A stretch of 64,000 nucleotides of DNA, from contig NZ_SRSF01000001.1 in assembly GCF_004803465.1 (NCBI RefSeq), forward strand, positions 992,501 through 1,056,500. The letters are read 5' to 3'. Positions within the stretch are counted from its first letter, which is position 1, and the number at the start of each line of letters is the position of its first letter. A program made the translations under genes and the position numbers. Below the pieces are notes generated by a model. It saw only the letters and a list, made by a program, of their open reading frames with translations. It was not told the origin of the DNA and did not search any database. Below, one piece after another: positions 10,468-18,599 of this stretch. Source of the stretch: Neolewinella litorea (GTDB lineage Bacteria > Bacteroidota > Bacteroidia > Chitinophagales > Saprospiraceae).

Positions 10468-12055
10468 CCATCCGGAGGTATACGCCGTTGCTCCAGCCGA
10501 AGCCGTCCTGAACGGGATATTCGCCCCCGCCCGCTTCCAGGGTCATGTCTTCCACGTTGTATTTCTCGACCATCTTGTCGACGTTCTCGTACACCCGTTC
10601 GTTGTTTTCCATCCACCGCTCCCGGATGGTTTCGGCGAGTGCGTCGTAGCCGTAGTTGCGCAATCCTACGTAGGCCATCCACTGCAGGGGGGGCCATCCG
10701 TTCGGGGCGTCCCACTGCTGCCCCGTCTCTTTCAGACTGGTACGCAGCCCGCCGGGAGCCAAAAAATTGTTCTCCAGCCGCAGGGCAACGGCTCCGGCAT
10801 GGGCAGGGCTGGCCGCGCCAACGAAGAGGGGATAGATACCCGCCAGCGTGTGGTAGCCGGTAAATTGCCCGGTGGTCCAGTTCAGGTCCTCGTACCAGTT
10901 GCTTTGGGTGTTAAAAAGGTAGGTTTCGATGGCCTCCTTGCGCCGTTCGGCCCGGCGGGTCCAGGCTTCCTTCTCGGGGATGAGTTCGGTGTGTTCGGCA
11001 ATGGTGTGCTCCAGGTGGTAAAGCAGGGCGTTCAGGTCGGGCGGCACGATATCGGTGGTAATGATGGTCGACAGCTTTTCCCCGTCGGCAAACCAGCGCG
11101 CACTGAAGTCCCAACCGGATTCGGCGGCGGAGCGCAGGTGCCGTGCGACCAACTGGCTGTCGCGCCCACTTTCGCGGATGGTCATCACATCTTCGCGGTA
11201 GCTCTCGGCGCGCGGCCGGTCGCCACTGTCGTAGTACCGGTTCAGGTAGACGCTGTCCGCCATCCACACCACGTGCTGCACGGCGCGGTTGTCGGGCCCC
11301 GTTTGTTCCTGTCCTTCCATCCAGAAGGCGTGCTCCGTCTGCATCTCCTCCAGAAACTCGGCGTACACGTCCGGGCCTTCCATTCCGGCCAGCACCTCCA
11401 CCATGTGCGAAAAGAAGGGCGGCTGGGAGCGCGTCAGGTAGTAGGTGCGGTTGCCGTTGGGGATGAAACCGATCTCCCGGATCAGGTAGGCGAAGTTTTC
11501 CACCATGTCGCGCACGAGGCTATCCTTGCCGGCGGCCGCCAGGCCCAGCATGGTGAAGTAGCTGTCCCAGTAGTAAACTTCGCGGAAGCGGCCGCCGGGT
11601 ACCACGTAATCTTCCGGCAGGACGATCAGGCTGCCGGCACTGCCTTCGTCGCTGCCGGCCTCCCGGGTCAGTACCGGCCACAGGCTGTTGACGTGCTCGC
11701 CGATGGAACGGTCTCCGTCGCTGACGAATCCGTTCTGCGGGGTAGCCGGAGGATCGAAATGGCCGTTGACGAAAGCGCGCAGGTTGAAGTCTTCCGTACC
11801 CTTCCGATTCTCATAGTCGGCCATGATTTCCCGTGCGCTGCGGCGAGGTACCATGTCCACGAAGGTCTTGCCGTCGTCGAAGACCTGCTGCATCTGCACT
11901 TCGCGGAACAGCTCGCCGAACAGCTCGTCGGGGGCCCGCAGCCGTTCCTCGTTGAGGCTGTCGGTGGTGACGTTTACCGTTTCCGGCCCGCTGGTCTGCG
12001 GATCGGCGTTGCACGACAGGAAAGCCAGCAATAACAGAAAGTAGAGGTAGCGCAT
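10436..12055 (-). CDS. treA: Trehalase (GH37), predicted lipoprotein
   Basis: Hydrolyses alpha,alpha-trehalose to two glucoses. Both trehalase signatures are present: PGGRFREVYYWDSYF at 153-167 and QWDAPNGWPPLQWM at 447-460. The family also supplies a catalytic acid in SGWDFSARW (Asp316) and a base in the C-terminal EAGGGEYPVQDGFGWSNG block. The N-terminus MRYLYFLLLLAFLSCNAD is a short lipoprotein signal with the modified cysteine at position 15, so the enzyme should be anchored in the envelope. Length (539) is normal. It is alone on its strand; its 3' end overlaps the DUF3050 gene by 32 bases and its 5' end faces the amidohydrolase gene. Confidence 0.94.
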   Translation of the reverse strand: MRYLYFLLLLAFLSCNADPQTSGPETVNVTTDSLNEERLRAPDELFGELFREVQMQQVFDDGKTFVDMVPRRSAREIMADYENRKGTEDFNLRAFVNGHFDPPATPQNGFVSDGDRSIGEHVNSLWPVLTREAGSDEGSAGSLIVLPEDYVVPGGRFREVYYWDSYFTMLGLAAAGKDSLVRDMVENFAYLIREIGFIPNGNRTYYLTRSQPPFFSHMVEVLAGMEGPDVYAEFLEEMQTEHAFWMEGQEQTGPDNRAVQHVVWMADSVYLNRYYDSGDRPRAESYREDVMTIRESGRDSQLVARHLRSAAESGWDFSARWFADGEKLSTIITTDIVPPDLNALLYHLEHTIAEHTELIPEKEAWTRRAERRKEAIETYLFNTQSNWYEDLNWTTGQFTGYHTLAGIYPLFVGAASPAHAGAVALRLENNFLAPGGLRTSLKETGQQWDAPNGWPPLQWMAYVGLRNYGYDALAETIRERWMENNERVYENVDKMVEKYNVEDMTLEAGGGEYPVQDGFGWSNGVYLRMASPPPAVRQQ

Positions 12056-12157
12056 AGCGGTAAAAAGTTGGTGAAGTGGTGGTCGGGCGCCCTACCCAAG
12101 TGGAAGGTTGGACGTGGAAAGTAAGCGCAGGGCTTCACCAGATGTTCGTCACCGGCC

Positions 12158-12165
12158 TACCTTCG
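12158..12165 (+). promoter_or_regulatory. Putative -7 element of the amidohydrolase gene
   Basis: TACCTTCG differs from the Bacteroidota -7 consensus TAnnTTTG at one base. It ends 4 bases before the ATG, so transcription would begin at or next to the start codon. A matching -33 element is not obvious. Confidence 0.4.
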
Positions 12166-12169
12166 CGCC

Positions 12170-13363
12170 ATGCCCAGCTACACCGCCGACTACCTCTTTC
12201 CCATTGCCTCCGACCCCATCCGCAACGGAATCATCGTCCTCGACGACGCAGGACGGGTGACGGACCTACTGGACCCCGCATCTCCCGATTTCACGGCACC
12301 CGCGGACGCGCCCGAACGCATCGACGGCATCCTCATTCCCGGATTCATCAACGCCCACTGCCACCTCGAACTCAGTCACCTGCAGGGCAAAAGCGCCACG
12401 GGCAAGACCCTGCTCCCCTTCCTGGTTGACGTGGTGACCCTGCGGGAGGTACCCCAGGCCGAGATCGAGGCGACCATCCGCGAGCAGGACCGCCGGATGT
12501 GGGAAGCGGGCATCCAGGCGGTGGGCGATATCTGCAATAAACCGGACACCGCCGCGGTGAAACGCGAAAGCCCGATCAGCTACTACAGCTTCGTGGAGAT
12601 GTTCGACTTTCTGCAGGAAGACCGCGCGCAGGCCAGTTACGATATGTACCTGCCGGCCTACGACGCCCAACCGGAACCGAAAAGCGCGGTGCCGCATGCG
12701 CCCTACACCGTTAGCAACGCCCTCTACGCCAAGATCAACGCCTTGAACCGGGGGCATGAGTCGGTGAGCATCCACAACCAAGAAACCGTAGCCGAAGACG
12801 AACTCTTCCTGACGGGCCGGGGTGATTTCCGGGAATTCTTTGCCGGCTTTGGCGCTAACCTAGAGCAGTTCACGGCACCGGGCACCCCCTCGATCTACCA
12901 CGCCATGCAGCACATGGTCCCCCGGCAGCGCACCCTGTTCGTACACAATACCTTGACTACGCCGGAGGCTATACTGGCGGCCACCACCTGGGGAGAGAAC
13001 GGGGTGTACTGGGTCACCTGCCCCAACGCCAACCTCTACATTGAGAACCGCCTGCCGCGCTACGCGCACTTCCTGAATGCCGGCGCAAAGGTGTGCATCG
13101 GTACCGACAGCCTGACCTCCAACTGGCAACTGAGCGTGCTAGAGGAACTCAAAACGATCAACCGCTACCAGAGCTACGTGCCTTTCACTACCCTGCTCCA
13201 GTGGGCCACCCTGAACGGGGCCGAAGCTTTGCAATTTGATCAGGAACTGGGCAGTCTGGAAAGTGGCAAACGTCCCGGTTTACTGGCGCTGGAGGGCCTG
13301 GCGGGCTCCGACCCCGACAGTTTCCGGTTTACTCCGGATTGCCGGATAAGGCGATTAATCTAA
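12170..13363 (+). CDS. Amidohydrolase family metal-dependent deaminase (possible aminodeoxyfutalosine deaminase)
   Basis: A 397-residue cytosolic TIM-barrel hydrolase of the cytosine deaminase/MtaD branch. Metal and catalytic residues are visible in the expected order: PGFINAHCHLELSHL (HxH), the SIHNQETVAEDE histidine-glutamate block, LFVHNTLT, and CIGTDSLTSN with the metal-binding Asp. The short N-terminal beta-sandwich and the LELSHLxGK pattern resemble the aminodeoxyfutalosine deaminases of menaquinone synthesis, but other purine-type deaminases look similar, and no mqn gene is adjacent. The start ATG at 12170 lies only 4 bases after a TACCTTCG element, suggesting a near-leaderless message. 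Its end is 11 bases from the convergent SDR gene. Confidence 0.8.
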   Translation: MPSYTADYLFPIASDPIRNGIIVLDDAGRVTDLLDPASPDFTAPADAPERIDGILIPGFINAHCHLELSHLQGKSATGKTLLPFLVDVVTLREVPQAEIEATIREQDRRMWEAGIQAVGDICNKPDTAAVKRESPISYYSFVEMFDFLQEDRAQASYDMYLPAYDAQPEPKSAVPHAPYTVSNALYAKINALNRGHESVSIHNQETVAEDELFLTGRGDFREFFAGFGANLEQFTAPGTPSIYHAMQHMVPRQRTLFVHNTLTTPEAILAATTWGENGVYWVTCPNANLYIENRLPRYAHFLNAGAKVCIGTDSLTSNWQLSVLEELKTINRYQSYVPFTTLLQWATLNGAEALQFDQELGSLESGKRPGLLALEGLAGSDPDSFRFTPDCRIRRLI

Positions 13364-13374
13364 CCGTAACGGGA

Positions 13375-14412
13375 TCACCCCCCCGCCAGCAGGGGCACGT
13401 AGGTGGCCGGCAACTCCTCGCCTATGGTCCGGCTGAGGTGAAAAGCCCGGCCGATCTCCCGGATCGAGTCCGCTATCGGGATGTACGGTTTCCCTATTTC
13501 CCATACGTAGCGACTGCCGTCGTAGCGGTAGGTCGACTGCACGGTACGGTGGCTGTCCAGCGTGATCAGGGGCGTCTGTCCCGTAGCGCGGGCCCGCAAG
13601 CCTTCCAGGGGCCACAGCAGGGAGGACTGCCAGCGCGGCATGGCGTAGGAGGGCGGCGGGGCGGAAATGCTTTCGGCAATGGCGGTGAGGGCTTCGCGCC
13701 AGGTGAGGTTGGCCGCACTCAGCAGGAAGCGGTCCCGGTCCAGGTTGCGGTCCAGCACGGCGAGTACGGCGGCGGCAACGTCGCGTACATCAACAAATCC
13801 GTTGGCTCCAAGCGGATAGGCGCGCGCGCCGTCGGCGGCGCGGCGCCAGAGGGCGGGGGTATTGCTGCCTTTCCAGTCGCCGGCCCCGAGCACCACCGAC
13901 GGGTACAGGGCGGCCACCGATAGTCCTTCGGCCTGTCCGCGCCAGACTTCCCGCTCCGCTGCGAATTTCGAGCGGCCGTAGGCAGTGGGAATCTTGTCCA
14001 GGGGCCAGCGGTCGGTGATCCCGGTGGGGCTGCCGCCGTCGACCCGGTTGAGGGCGGCCACGGAGCTCAGGTACACCAGTCGGGGCGTACCGGCCTCCAG
14101 CATCATATTGACCAGGTTGGCCGTACCGCCGGCGTTCACCCGCAGCATCTCATCTTCCTCCCCCGGCTGGTAAGAAACGCGGGCGGCAGCGTGGATCACC
14201 GTGTCGATTCCGGCCAGCGCATCGACCAGGCTTTCCGGGTCGGTAACGTCACCTTCCCGCAGCGTACACCATTCACCCAGCTCGGTGAGTTGCCCAGTAT
14301 CCGCCCCCTCCCGGACTAGGGTCGCGAATGGGCGTCCCGAGGCCGCCAGGGCGCGAGAGAGGTAGTAGCCGATAAAGCCGGTGGCGCCGGTCAGGAGAAT
14401 GCTAGGCGGCAT
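13375..14412 (-). CDS. NAD-dependent epimerase/dehydratase (extended SDR)
   Basis: A 345-residue Rossmann-fold oxidoreductase. The start is the ATG at 14412, right before the nucleotide-binding motif PSILLTGATGFIGYYLSRAL; the frame continues open upstream but that part overlaps anmK and has no homology-like character. The active-site pair is in PTAYGRSKFAAER (YxxxK), and the catalytic Ser/Thr in VYLSSVAALN. This is the dihydroflavonol-reductase-like branch, whose substrates cannot be read from sequence. The start overlaps the end of anmK by 11 bases, so translation is probably coupled, and both follow the cytochrome c gene in one unit. Confidence 0.88.
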   Translation of the reverse strand: MPPSILLTGATGFIGYYLSRALAASGRPFATLVREGADTGQLTELGEWCTLREGDVTDPESLVDALAGIDTVIHAAARVSYQPGEEDEMLRVNAGGTANLVNMMLEAGTPRLVYLSSVAALNRVDGGSPTGITDRWPLDKIPTAYGRSKFAAEREVWRGQAEGLSVAALYPSVVLGAGDWKGSNTPALWRRAADGARAYPLGANGFVDVRDVAAAVLAVLDRNLDRDRFLLSAANLTWREALTAIAESISAPPPSYAMPRWQSSLLWPLEGLRARATGQTPLITLDSHRTVQSTYRYDGSRYVWEIGKPYIPIADSIREIGRAFHLSRTIGEELPATYVPLLAGG

Positions 14413-15511
14413 ACAGGGCACCGTTGATTGTGTCGCGCTCCGCGCCGGTAGCGGAGGCCAGGCTATTGGGAAGGCCTTCCAGCCGAAAGAGCGCGCACAG
14501 GGCCACGAGGGCGGCCTCCTTAAAGTCGGTGGTGGGCCCCGTCCCCGCGGTGAACTGCAGCGGACTGTCGGACGGGCGGGCGGCTTGGAGCTGGTCCATA
14601 AGAAATGCATTGTGGGCACCGCCACCGGTCACGAGGACCGTGAGCGCACCGCTGCCACTTTCAGCCCGGTACTGCCGGGTGAACTCCCCAACCAGGGTCC
14701 GGGCGAGCCAGGTAGCGAAGGTGTGGAGGCGGTCGGCCGGGGATCCGGCGTGGTCGCGCAGGACGGGCCAGAGTTCTTCCACTACCCACTGGTTGCTCAG
14801 CGATTTCGGGGAGGGGGCCCGGTGAAAGGGCATCCGGTCGAGCGCCGCCGCGAGTTCGGGGAGGGGGCGGCCGGAGCGCGCCAGGTTGCCGTTGTGATCG
14901 TAGGCGGCACCGGTTTCCCGGGCCAGGCGATCCATGATCTGGCAGCAGCCACTTACGTCGCCGGCCAGGTAGTCGCCGCCGGGGCGTCGGTAGCTGTAGT
15001 TGGCGATTCCGCCGAGGTTGAGAAAGGCACCGTAGTCCGGGAACAGGTGGCGGTCGGCTACCGGGGCCAGGGGTGCTCCCTGCCCGCCCGCCGCGATGTC
15101 AGCGGTGCGCAGGTCCGTCACTACGGGAAGTCCCAGGCGGACCGCAATGCGGGCGCCGTGACCAATTTGCAAAGTATAGCCCCGGGAGGGTTCGTGATAG
15201 ACGGTGTGGCCGTGACAGCCGACAAGTTCGGGTCGGTCGGATCCTTCCAGAAATTGGGCGGCGCGATCACCGATCCAGTCGCCAAGCTCGGCGTCCAGGC
15301 GGTACAGTTCCGTAGCGCTGAGCTCCGAAGCGCGCGCCAGTCGCGACCGCCATTCTTCGGGATAGGAAATGGTATCGGCCTTGAGGATGGACCAGTCGGT
15401 CACCGGATCGATAGCCTCGCCATCGAGGGCGAAGGAACACACCGCCAGGTCGATCCCATCGAGGGAGCTACCCGACATAATGCCGAGGACGGTATGCCGG
15501 GTAGCGGACAC
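14402..15511 (-). CDS. anmK: Anhydro-N-acetylmuramic acid kinase
   Basis: Phosphorylates and opens 1,6-anhydro-MurNAc released by lytic transglycosylases, giving MurNAc-6-phosphate for cell-wall recycling. The 369 residues show the family's N-terminal phosphate loop TVLGIMSGSSLDGIDLAVCSF, the substrate motif VGCHGHTVYHEP, FLNLGGIANYSY, and the C-terminal LVTGGGAHNAFLM. It begins 5 bases after the end of the cytochrome c gene and its end overlaps the SDR gene by 11 bases, so the three are almost certainly one operon. The partner etherase MurQ is not in the window. Confidence 0.95.
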   Translation of the reverse strand: MSATRHTVLGIMSGSSLDGIDLAVCSFALDGEAIDPVTDWSILKADTISYPEEWRSRLARASELSATELYRLDAELGDWIGDRAAQFLEGSDRPELVGCHGHTVYHEPSRGYTLQIGHGARIAVRLGLPVVTDLRTADIAAGGQGAPLAPVADRHLFPDYGAFLNLGGIANYSYRRPGGDYLAGDVSGCCQIMDRLARETGAAYDHNGNLARSGRPLPELAAALDRMPFHRAPSPKSLSNQWVVEELWPVLRDHAGSPADRLHTFATWLARTLVGEFTRQYRAESGSGALTVLVTGGGAHNAFLMDQLQAARPSDSPLQFTAGTGPTTDFKEAALVALCALFRLEGLPNSLASATGAERDTINGALYAA

Positions 15512-15516
15512 CTGGT

Positions 15517-15870
15517 TTACAGGTTCTCGTTGAAGGTCATGGTGTACTTCGCCATGGCCTCTATCTCCTCGGGGGAGAGAATATCCTTGAAGGGGGTCAT
15601 TACGCCGTTTTCACTGCCGTTCGTAATGATATTGACGCGGTAGGCCAGATCACGGGTTGATTCCTGCAGGTTGGCCGCACCGTTGGTGCCCATATCACCG
15701 TACAATCCGTGGCAGGCGATACAGCGGATTTTCCAAATTTTCTTGACGTCGATATCCTGGGCCGCGGCAACGGCCGGGGTTTCACCGGGGGCTTCCGAGA
15801 CCGTTTCCTCGCCGCCTCCGCAGGCCAGCATGATCAGGGTAAGCAGGAGCAGGGGGAAGAGCCTTTTCAT
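15517..15870 (-). CDS. Small monohaem c-type cytochrome, lipoprotein
   Basis: A short exported electron carrier. From the ATG at 15870 the product starts MKRLFPLLLLTLIMLACGGG, a lipoprotein signal with lipobox LMLAC-like ending at the cysteine; an ATG four codons earlier (15882) is possible. A flexible Glu/Pro/Ala linker follows, then one haem motif CIACH (in WKIRCIACHGLYGD) and, about 50 residues later, the axial methionine in GVMTPFKDILSPEEIEAMAKYT. Size and layout are those of class I cytochrome c. It is the first gene of the unit with anmK and the SDR gene; a link between respiration and wall recycling is not evident. Confidence 0.88.
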   Translation of the reverse strand: MKRLFPLLLLTLIMLACGGGEETVSEAPGETPAVAAAQDIDVKKIWKIRCIACHGLYGDMGTNGAANLQESTRDLAYRVNIITNGSENGVMTPFKDILSPEEIEAMAKYTMTFNENL

Positions 15871-15899
15871 AGTTGCAGTCATCTTTAAGTTTGTAGCGG

Positions 15900-15907
15900 G
15901 AAAGGTA
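15900..15907 (-). promoter_or_regulatory. Putative -7 element for the cytochrome c / anmK / SDR unit
   Basis: On the minus strand this reads TACCTTTC, seven of eight matches to TAnnTTTG, 29 bases before the ATG at 15870. No good -33 TTTG was found at the right distance. Confidence 0.35.
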
Positions 15908-16178
15908 AGCCAAGGTGGACTAAGTGCCCGTTTGGATTATGCTTTTCTGGTCGAAAACGGCCAACTATTTACGGCTGCCGGGCACCGAACGCGTACGACG
16001 ACTGGGTTGTCAGACCGCATACACCGATGCCCGACGGGCTAAACAGAAGCCGTTGGCCGGCCGGATGTTAATGTCCGCACCCGCTTCAGTTATAAACCGG
16101 CACGCCCTGGATTGTTGCGCCCGGAGGCCGACCACTAAAGTTTTTGCCCGAATAGTACCCTACGCCGAATAAACTCCC
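15908..16178. other. Intergenic region between divergent cytochrome c and L25 genes
   Basis: About 300 bases separate the two start codons. Apart from the promoter elements listed separately I see no gene, hairpin or RNA motif in it. Ribosomal protein L25 genes often sit behind prs, but prs is not here. Confidence 0.45.
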
Positions 16179-16186
16179 TATCTTTG
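16179..16186 (+). promoter_or_regulatory. Putative -7 element of rplY
   Basis: TATCTTTG is an exact match to the Bacteroidota -7 consensus TAnnTTTG, 36 bases upstream of the L25 ATG. The nearest upstream TTG (16144-16146) is too far away for a standard -33 element, so strength is uncertain. Confidence 0.5.
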
Positions 16187-16222
16187 CGGGCCGATAGCGA
16201 AACAGCGCGAAAGTATTAACGA

Positions 16223-16846
16223 ATGGAAGTTGTAAAAGTAAGCGGAGAAGTCCGCGAGAACCTGGGAAAGAAAGCATCAAAGGAGGCCCGCCGCAACGGA
16301 CGGGTTCCCGCCGTCATCTACGGTGCCGGTGACCCCGTACACTTCAGCATTGACCCGCTGGACGTCCGCGACCTGGTGTACACCCCCGATTTCAAGCTCG
16401 CCGAGCTCAGCGTGGCCGGTGCCACCCACCGCGCTATTGTTAAGGACTACCAGTTCCACCCCGTCACCGACCAGCTCCGGCACATCGACTTCCTAGCCCT
16501 GGAAGACGGTCGCACCATCAAGGTGGAGGTACCCGTTACCTTCTCCGGTACCAGCCCCGGCGTTCGTGGCGGTGGTAAGCTGCAGGTCAGCGTACGCCGG
16601 ATTAAGATCAAAACGACCCCCGAGCACCTCGTTGACCACCTGACCCTCGACATCAGCGAACTTGAACTCGGACAGAGCATCCGCGTCCGCGACCTCGACC
16701 CCATCGAAGGCGTAGAGATCCAGAACCCCGCCGGCCAGCCTATCGCTACGGTAGAAGTACCGCGCGCCCTGCGTTCGGCCGCTACCGCCGAGAAGAAGGC
16801 CGCCGAGAAGGACGCCAAGAAAGCCGCCAAGGCACCCGTGGCCTAA
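16223..16846 (+). CDS. rplY: 50S ribosomal protein L25 (general stress protein Ctc form)
   Basis: Binds 5S rRNA in the large ribosomal subunit. The 207-residue length is that of the two-domain CTC form: an N-terminal 5S-binding domain (VSGEVRENLGKKASKEARRNGRVPAVIYGAG) and a C-terminal beta domain (residues 95-185, with VEVPVTFSGTSPGVRGGGKLQV). The last 25 residues are an Ala/Lys tail (EKKAAEKDAKKAAKAP), common in long L25 proteins. It has its own TATCTTTG element and is closed by a strong terminator, so it appears to be monocistronic. Confidence 0.95.
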   Translation: MEVVKVSGEVRENLGKKASKEARRNGRVPAVIYGAGDPVHFSIDPLDVRDLVYTPDFKLAELSVAGATHRAIVKDYQFHPVTDQLRHIDFLALEDGRTIKVEVPVTFSGTSPGVRGGGKLQVSVRRIKIKTTPEHLVDHLTLDISELELGQSIRVRDLDPIEGVEIQNPAGQPIATVEVPRALRSAATAEKKAAEKDAKKAAKAPVA

Positions 16847-16874
16847 ACCGCCCCGAACGCCCCTGGCACCCAAG

Positions 16875-16913
16875 AAAAAGGGTAAGCTACCGACCGGTGG
16901 CTTACCCTTTTTT
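16875..16913 (+). terminator. Strong intrinsic terminator after rplY
   Basis: A 17-bp stem (left arm AAAAAGGGTAAGCTACC, one G-U pair) closes a four-base GACC loop and runs into TTTTTT. It starts 28 bases after the L25 stop codon. The A-tract on its left would also let it work on the opposite strand, but no minus-strand gene needs it here. Confidence 0.93.
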
Positions 16914-16942
16914 CGTTGATCGACCGGGCCGCGGAACCACAT

Positions 16943-16974
16943 TTTGTTTCAGGGCGGGATATTCCCTATTTTTG
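16943..16974 (+). promoter_or_regulatory. Bacteroidota-type promoter (TTTG - 20 bp - TATTTTTG)
   Basis: TTTG at 16943-16946 and TATTTTTG at 16967-16974 match the -33 and -7 consensus of the primary sigma factor of this phylum, with 20 bases between. This is the best promoter in the window. It lies 30 bases after the rplY terminator and 35 before the ATG at 17010, which also argues against the in-frame upstream start codons. Confidence 0.75.
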
Positions 16975-17009
16975 TTGGTGAATTCGACCCTTACTGCTAC
17001 CGACAACCC

Positions 17010-17702
17010 ATGAAGAAACAGAAAGTAAACCGGAAGTACAATTTCCCGGACGCCGACCTTTACCAGATGGCGATGGACAGCATCCGGTTGGCCAAGCGGG
17101 ACCTCGATAAGTTCAAAAGCGGCTACCAGTACGGCGGCCACCGCCTGAAAGGCTACCACGACCGCTGCCAACGCTTCGTGGAAATGCCGGACGATGATGA
17201 ATTACTCGGCGACCAGATGGTGGTAACGGACAAAAAGTACGAAGCCGCCGAGCAGCTCCGCCACGCCATCCGTTCCGTAATGACCCGCGTCCGTATGGCC
17301 TTCAGCAACCGCACGGGACGCTACCGCAAGTTCGGCACCGCCAAGATGGGCGACATGACCGACGCCCAGCTCCTCTTCTGCGGCCGCCGCGTCATCCGCG
17401 TGGCCCGGGCGCAGTGGGATTTCCTGGCCGATACCGGCCTGAACGAAAGCCACCTGGAACGGCTCGCCAAAGCCTGTCAGGCCTTTGAACTGGCGATGAA
17501 CATCCAGCAGGACAAGGTGGCCGACCGGGATATCCACGTCGAATCGCGGATCGACCTGGGCAACCTCATCTACGACGAGCTGATTACGGTCTGCGACATC
17601 GGCAAGGACATCTGGGCAGAGACCGACCGCGCCAAGTACGACGCCTACTGCATCTACGAGAGCAACATGGAGCAGAAGCGCATCGCCAAGCAGGTGCCGT
17701 AA
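17010..17702 (+). CDS. Conserved hypothetical protein, helical, soluble
   Basis: I do not recognise this family. The 230-residue product starts at the ATG at 17010 (MKKQKVNRKYNFPDADLYQMAMDSIRLAKRDLDKF); longer in-frame starts lie inside the promoter. It is rich in Lys, Arg, Asp and Glu, has no signal peptide or membrane segment, and looks almost wholly alpha-helical, with heptad-like patches in the first and last thirds. No catalytic motif is visible. Its own strong promoter right after the rplY terminator suggests steady expression. It ends 25 bases before the DUF92 gene. Confidence 0.75.
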   Translation: MKKQKVNRKYNFPDADLYQMAMDSIRLAKRDLDKFKSGYQYGGHRLKGYHDRCQRFVEMPDDDELLGDQMVVTDKKYEAAEQLRHAIRSVMTRVRMAFSNRTGRYRKFGTAKMGDMTDAQLLFCGRRVIRVARAQWDFLADTGLNESHLERLAKACQAFELAMNIQQDKVADRDIHVESRIDLGNLIYDELITVCDIGKDIWAETDRAKYDAYCIYESNMEQKRIAKQVP

Positions 17703-17711
17703 CCGGCTGCC

Positions 17712-17719
17712 TATCTTCG
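17712..17719 (+). promoter_or_regulatory. Putative -7 element of the DUF92 gene
   Basis: TATCTTCG, one base off TAnnTTTG, lies in the 25-base gap and ends 8 bases before the ATG. The gene could therefore have its own near-leaderless message in addition to readthrough from upstream. Confidence 0.35.
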
Positions 17720-17727
17720 CCCCCGAT

Positions 17728-18483
17728 ATGGGGGATCTTACCGCAATTCTCTGCTGGCTGCTGCTGGCCACCGCTTTCGGCGTGCTCACCGTACGGCGGG
17801 GTAGCCTCTCCACGAGTGGTGCCCTGGCCGCGGTGGTCCTGGGTTTGACGGTGGTGTTCACCGCCGGCCCCCGGTGGCTGCTGCCCCTGTTCGCTTTCTT
17901 CGCCAGCAGTACGCTGATCGACCGACTCCTGCCGGCCCGGGGAATCTCCGGTGACGTCAAGGACCGGCAGCCCCGCGATGCCGTGCAAGTGTTCTGCAAC
18001 GGTGGGATCTACGGTCTGGTGGCCCTCTGGGGTTGGGATCCCAAATTGCTGCTGGTGGCTGCTGCCGTGGCTACCTCCGATACCTGGGCCAGCGCGGTGG
18101 GCAAGTACTTTCGGCAACCTACACTGGACATCCTACGGCTGCGGGAGGTACCCCCGGGCCTGAGCGGTGGCGTTAGCGTGGCGGGAACCGTGGGCGGGGC
18201 CGCGGGTGCCATACTGATCGCCCTGCTGGGTTTCGTGGTTTTGGAGGGGTTTTCCTGGGGGGCAGGAGCCTGGGTTGCCGCCTTTGGTTTCTGCGGGATG
18301 GTGGTTGATTCCGTGTTGGGTGCCGGCCTGCAGGCGCGGTACCGACATGAGGATGGTGGACTCAGCGACCGCGAGGTGCCCGGGGCGCAGCTAGTGGCCG
18401 GGCGGGCGTGGATGACCAACGACCTCGTCAACCTGCTGGCGATCGCCGGTGCTACCACCGTTGCCGGCTGCATGCTGCTGTAG
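17728..18483 (+). CDS. DUF92 / TMEM19-like integral membrane protein
   Basis: A 251-residue membrane protein with about six hydrophobic segments. It carries the family pattern: an N-terminal RRGSLSTSGALAAVVLGLTV, the central AAVATSDTWASAVGKYF, then VPPGLSGGVSVAGTVGGAAGA, and FGFCGMVVDSVLGAGLQ near the end. DUF92 includes eukaryotic TMEM19 and the plant/cyanobacterial phytyl-phosphate kinase VTE6, so a role as a prenyl-phosphate kinase is possible, but that is inference from distant relatives. No isoprenoid genes are adjacent. Confidence 0.85.
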   Translation: MGDLTAILCWLLLATAFGVLTVRRGSLSTSGALAAVVLGLTVVFTAGPRWLLPLFAFFASSTLIDRLLPARGISGDVKDRQPRDAVQVFCNGGIYGLVALWGWDPKLLLVAAAVATSDTWASAVGKYFRQPTLDILRLREVPPGLSGGVSVAGTVGGAAGAILIALLGFVVLEGFSWGAGAWVAAFGFCGMVVDSVLGAGLQARYRHEDGGLSDREVPGAQLVAGRAWMTNDLVNLLAIAGATTVAGCMLL

Positions 18484-18572
18484 GTCAGGTACGGTGCTAG
18501 TCATCCAGTAGCTAAACCACCCTCCCCGGCACTGGCTGTCCGCTACGGCACCCGCGACCCCGGCAAAGCGGT

Positions 18573-18580
18573 TACCTTCG
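18573..18580 (+). promoter_or_regulatory. Putative -7 element of gpmI
   Basis: TACCTTCG, one base off the TAnnTTTG consensus, 19 bases upstream of the gpmI ATG. It belongs to the same TA(C/T)CTTCG series seen before other genes here. Confidence 0.35.
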
Positions 18581-18599
18581 CGGCAAATATCGATACGTA

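Noticed and set aside
12296-12312. A 15-of-17 match to the dispersed motif inside the amidohydrolase gene
   Set aside because: It is within coding sequence and explained by Pro/Ala/Asp codons; not counted as a copy.
14413-14625. A longer start for the SDR epimerase
   Set aside because: Overlaps anmK and lacks conserved residues; the Rossmann motif begins right after the ATG at 14412.
14381-15643. A 420-codon plus-strand frame over anmK
   Set aside because: Shadow frame; it spans the ends of three genes on the other strand and has no known family pattern.
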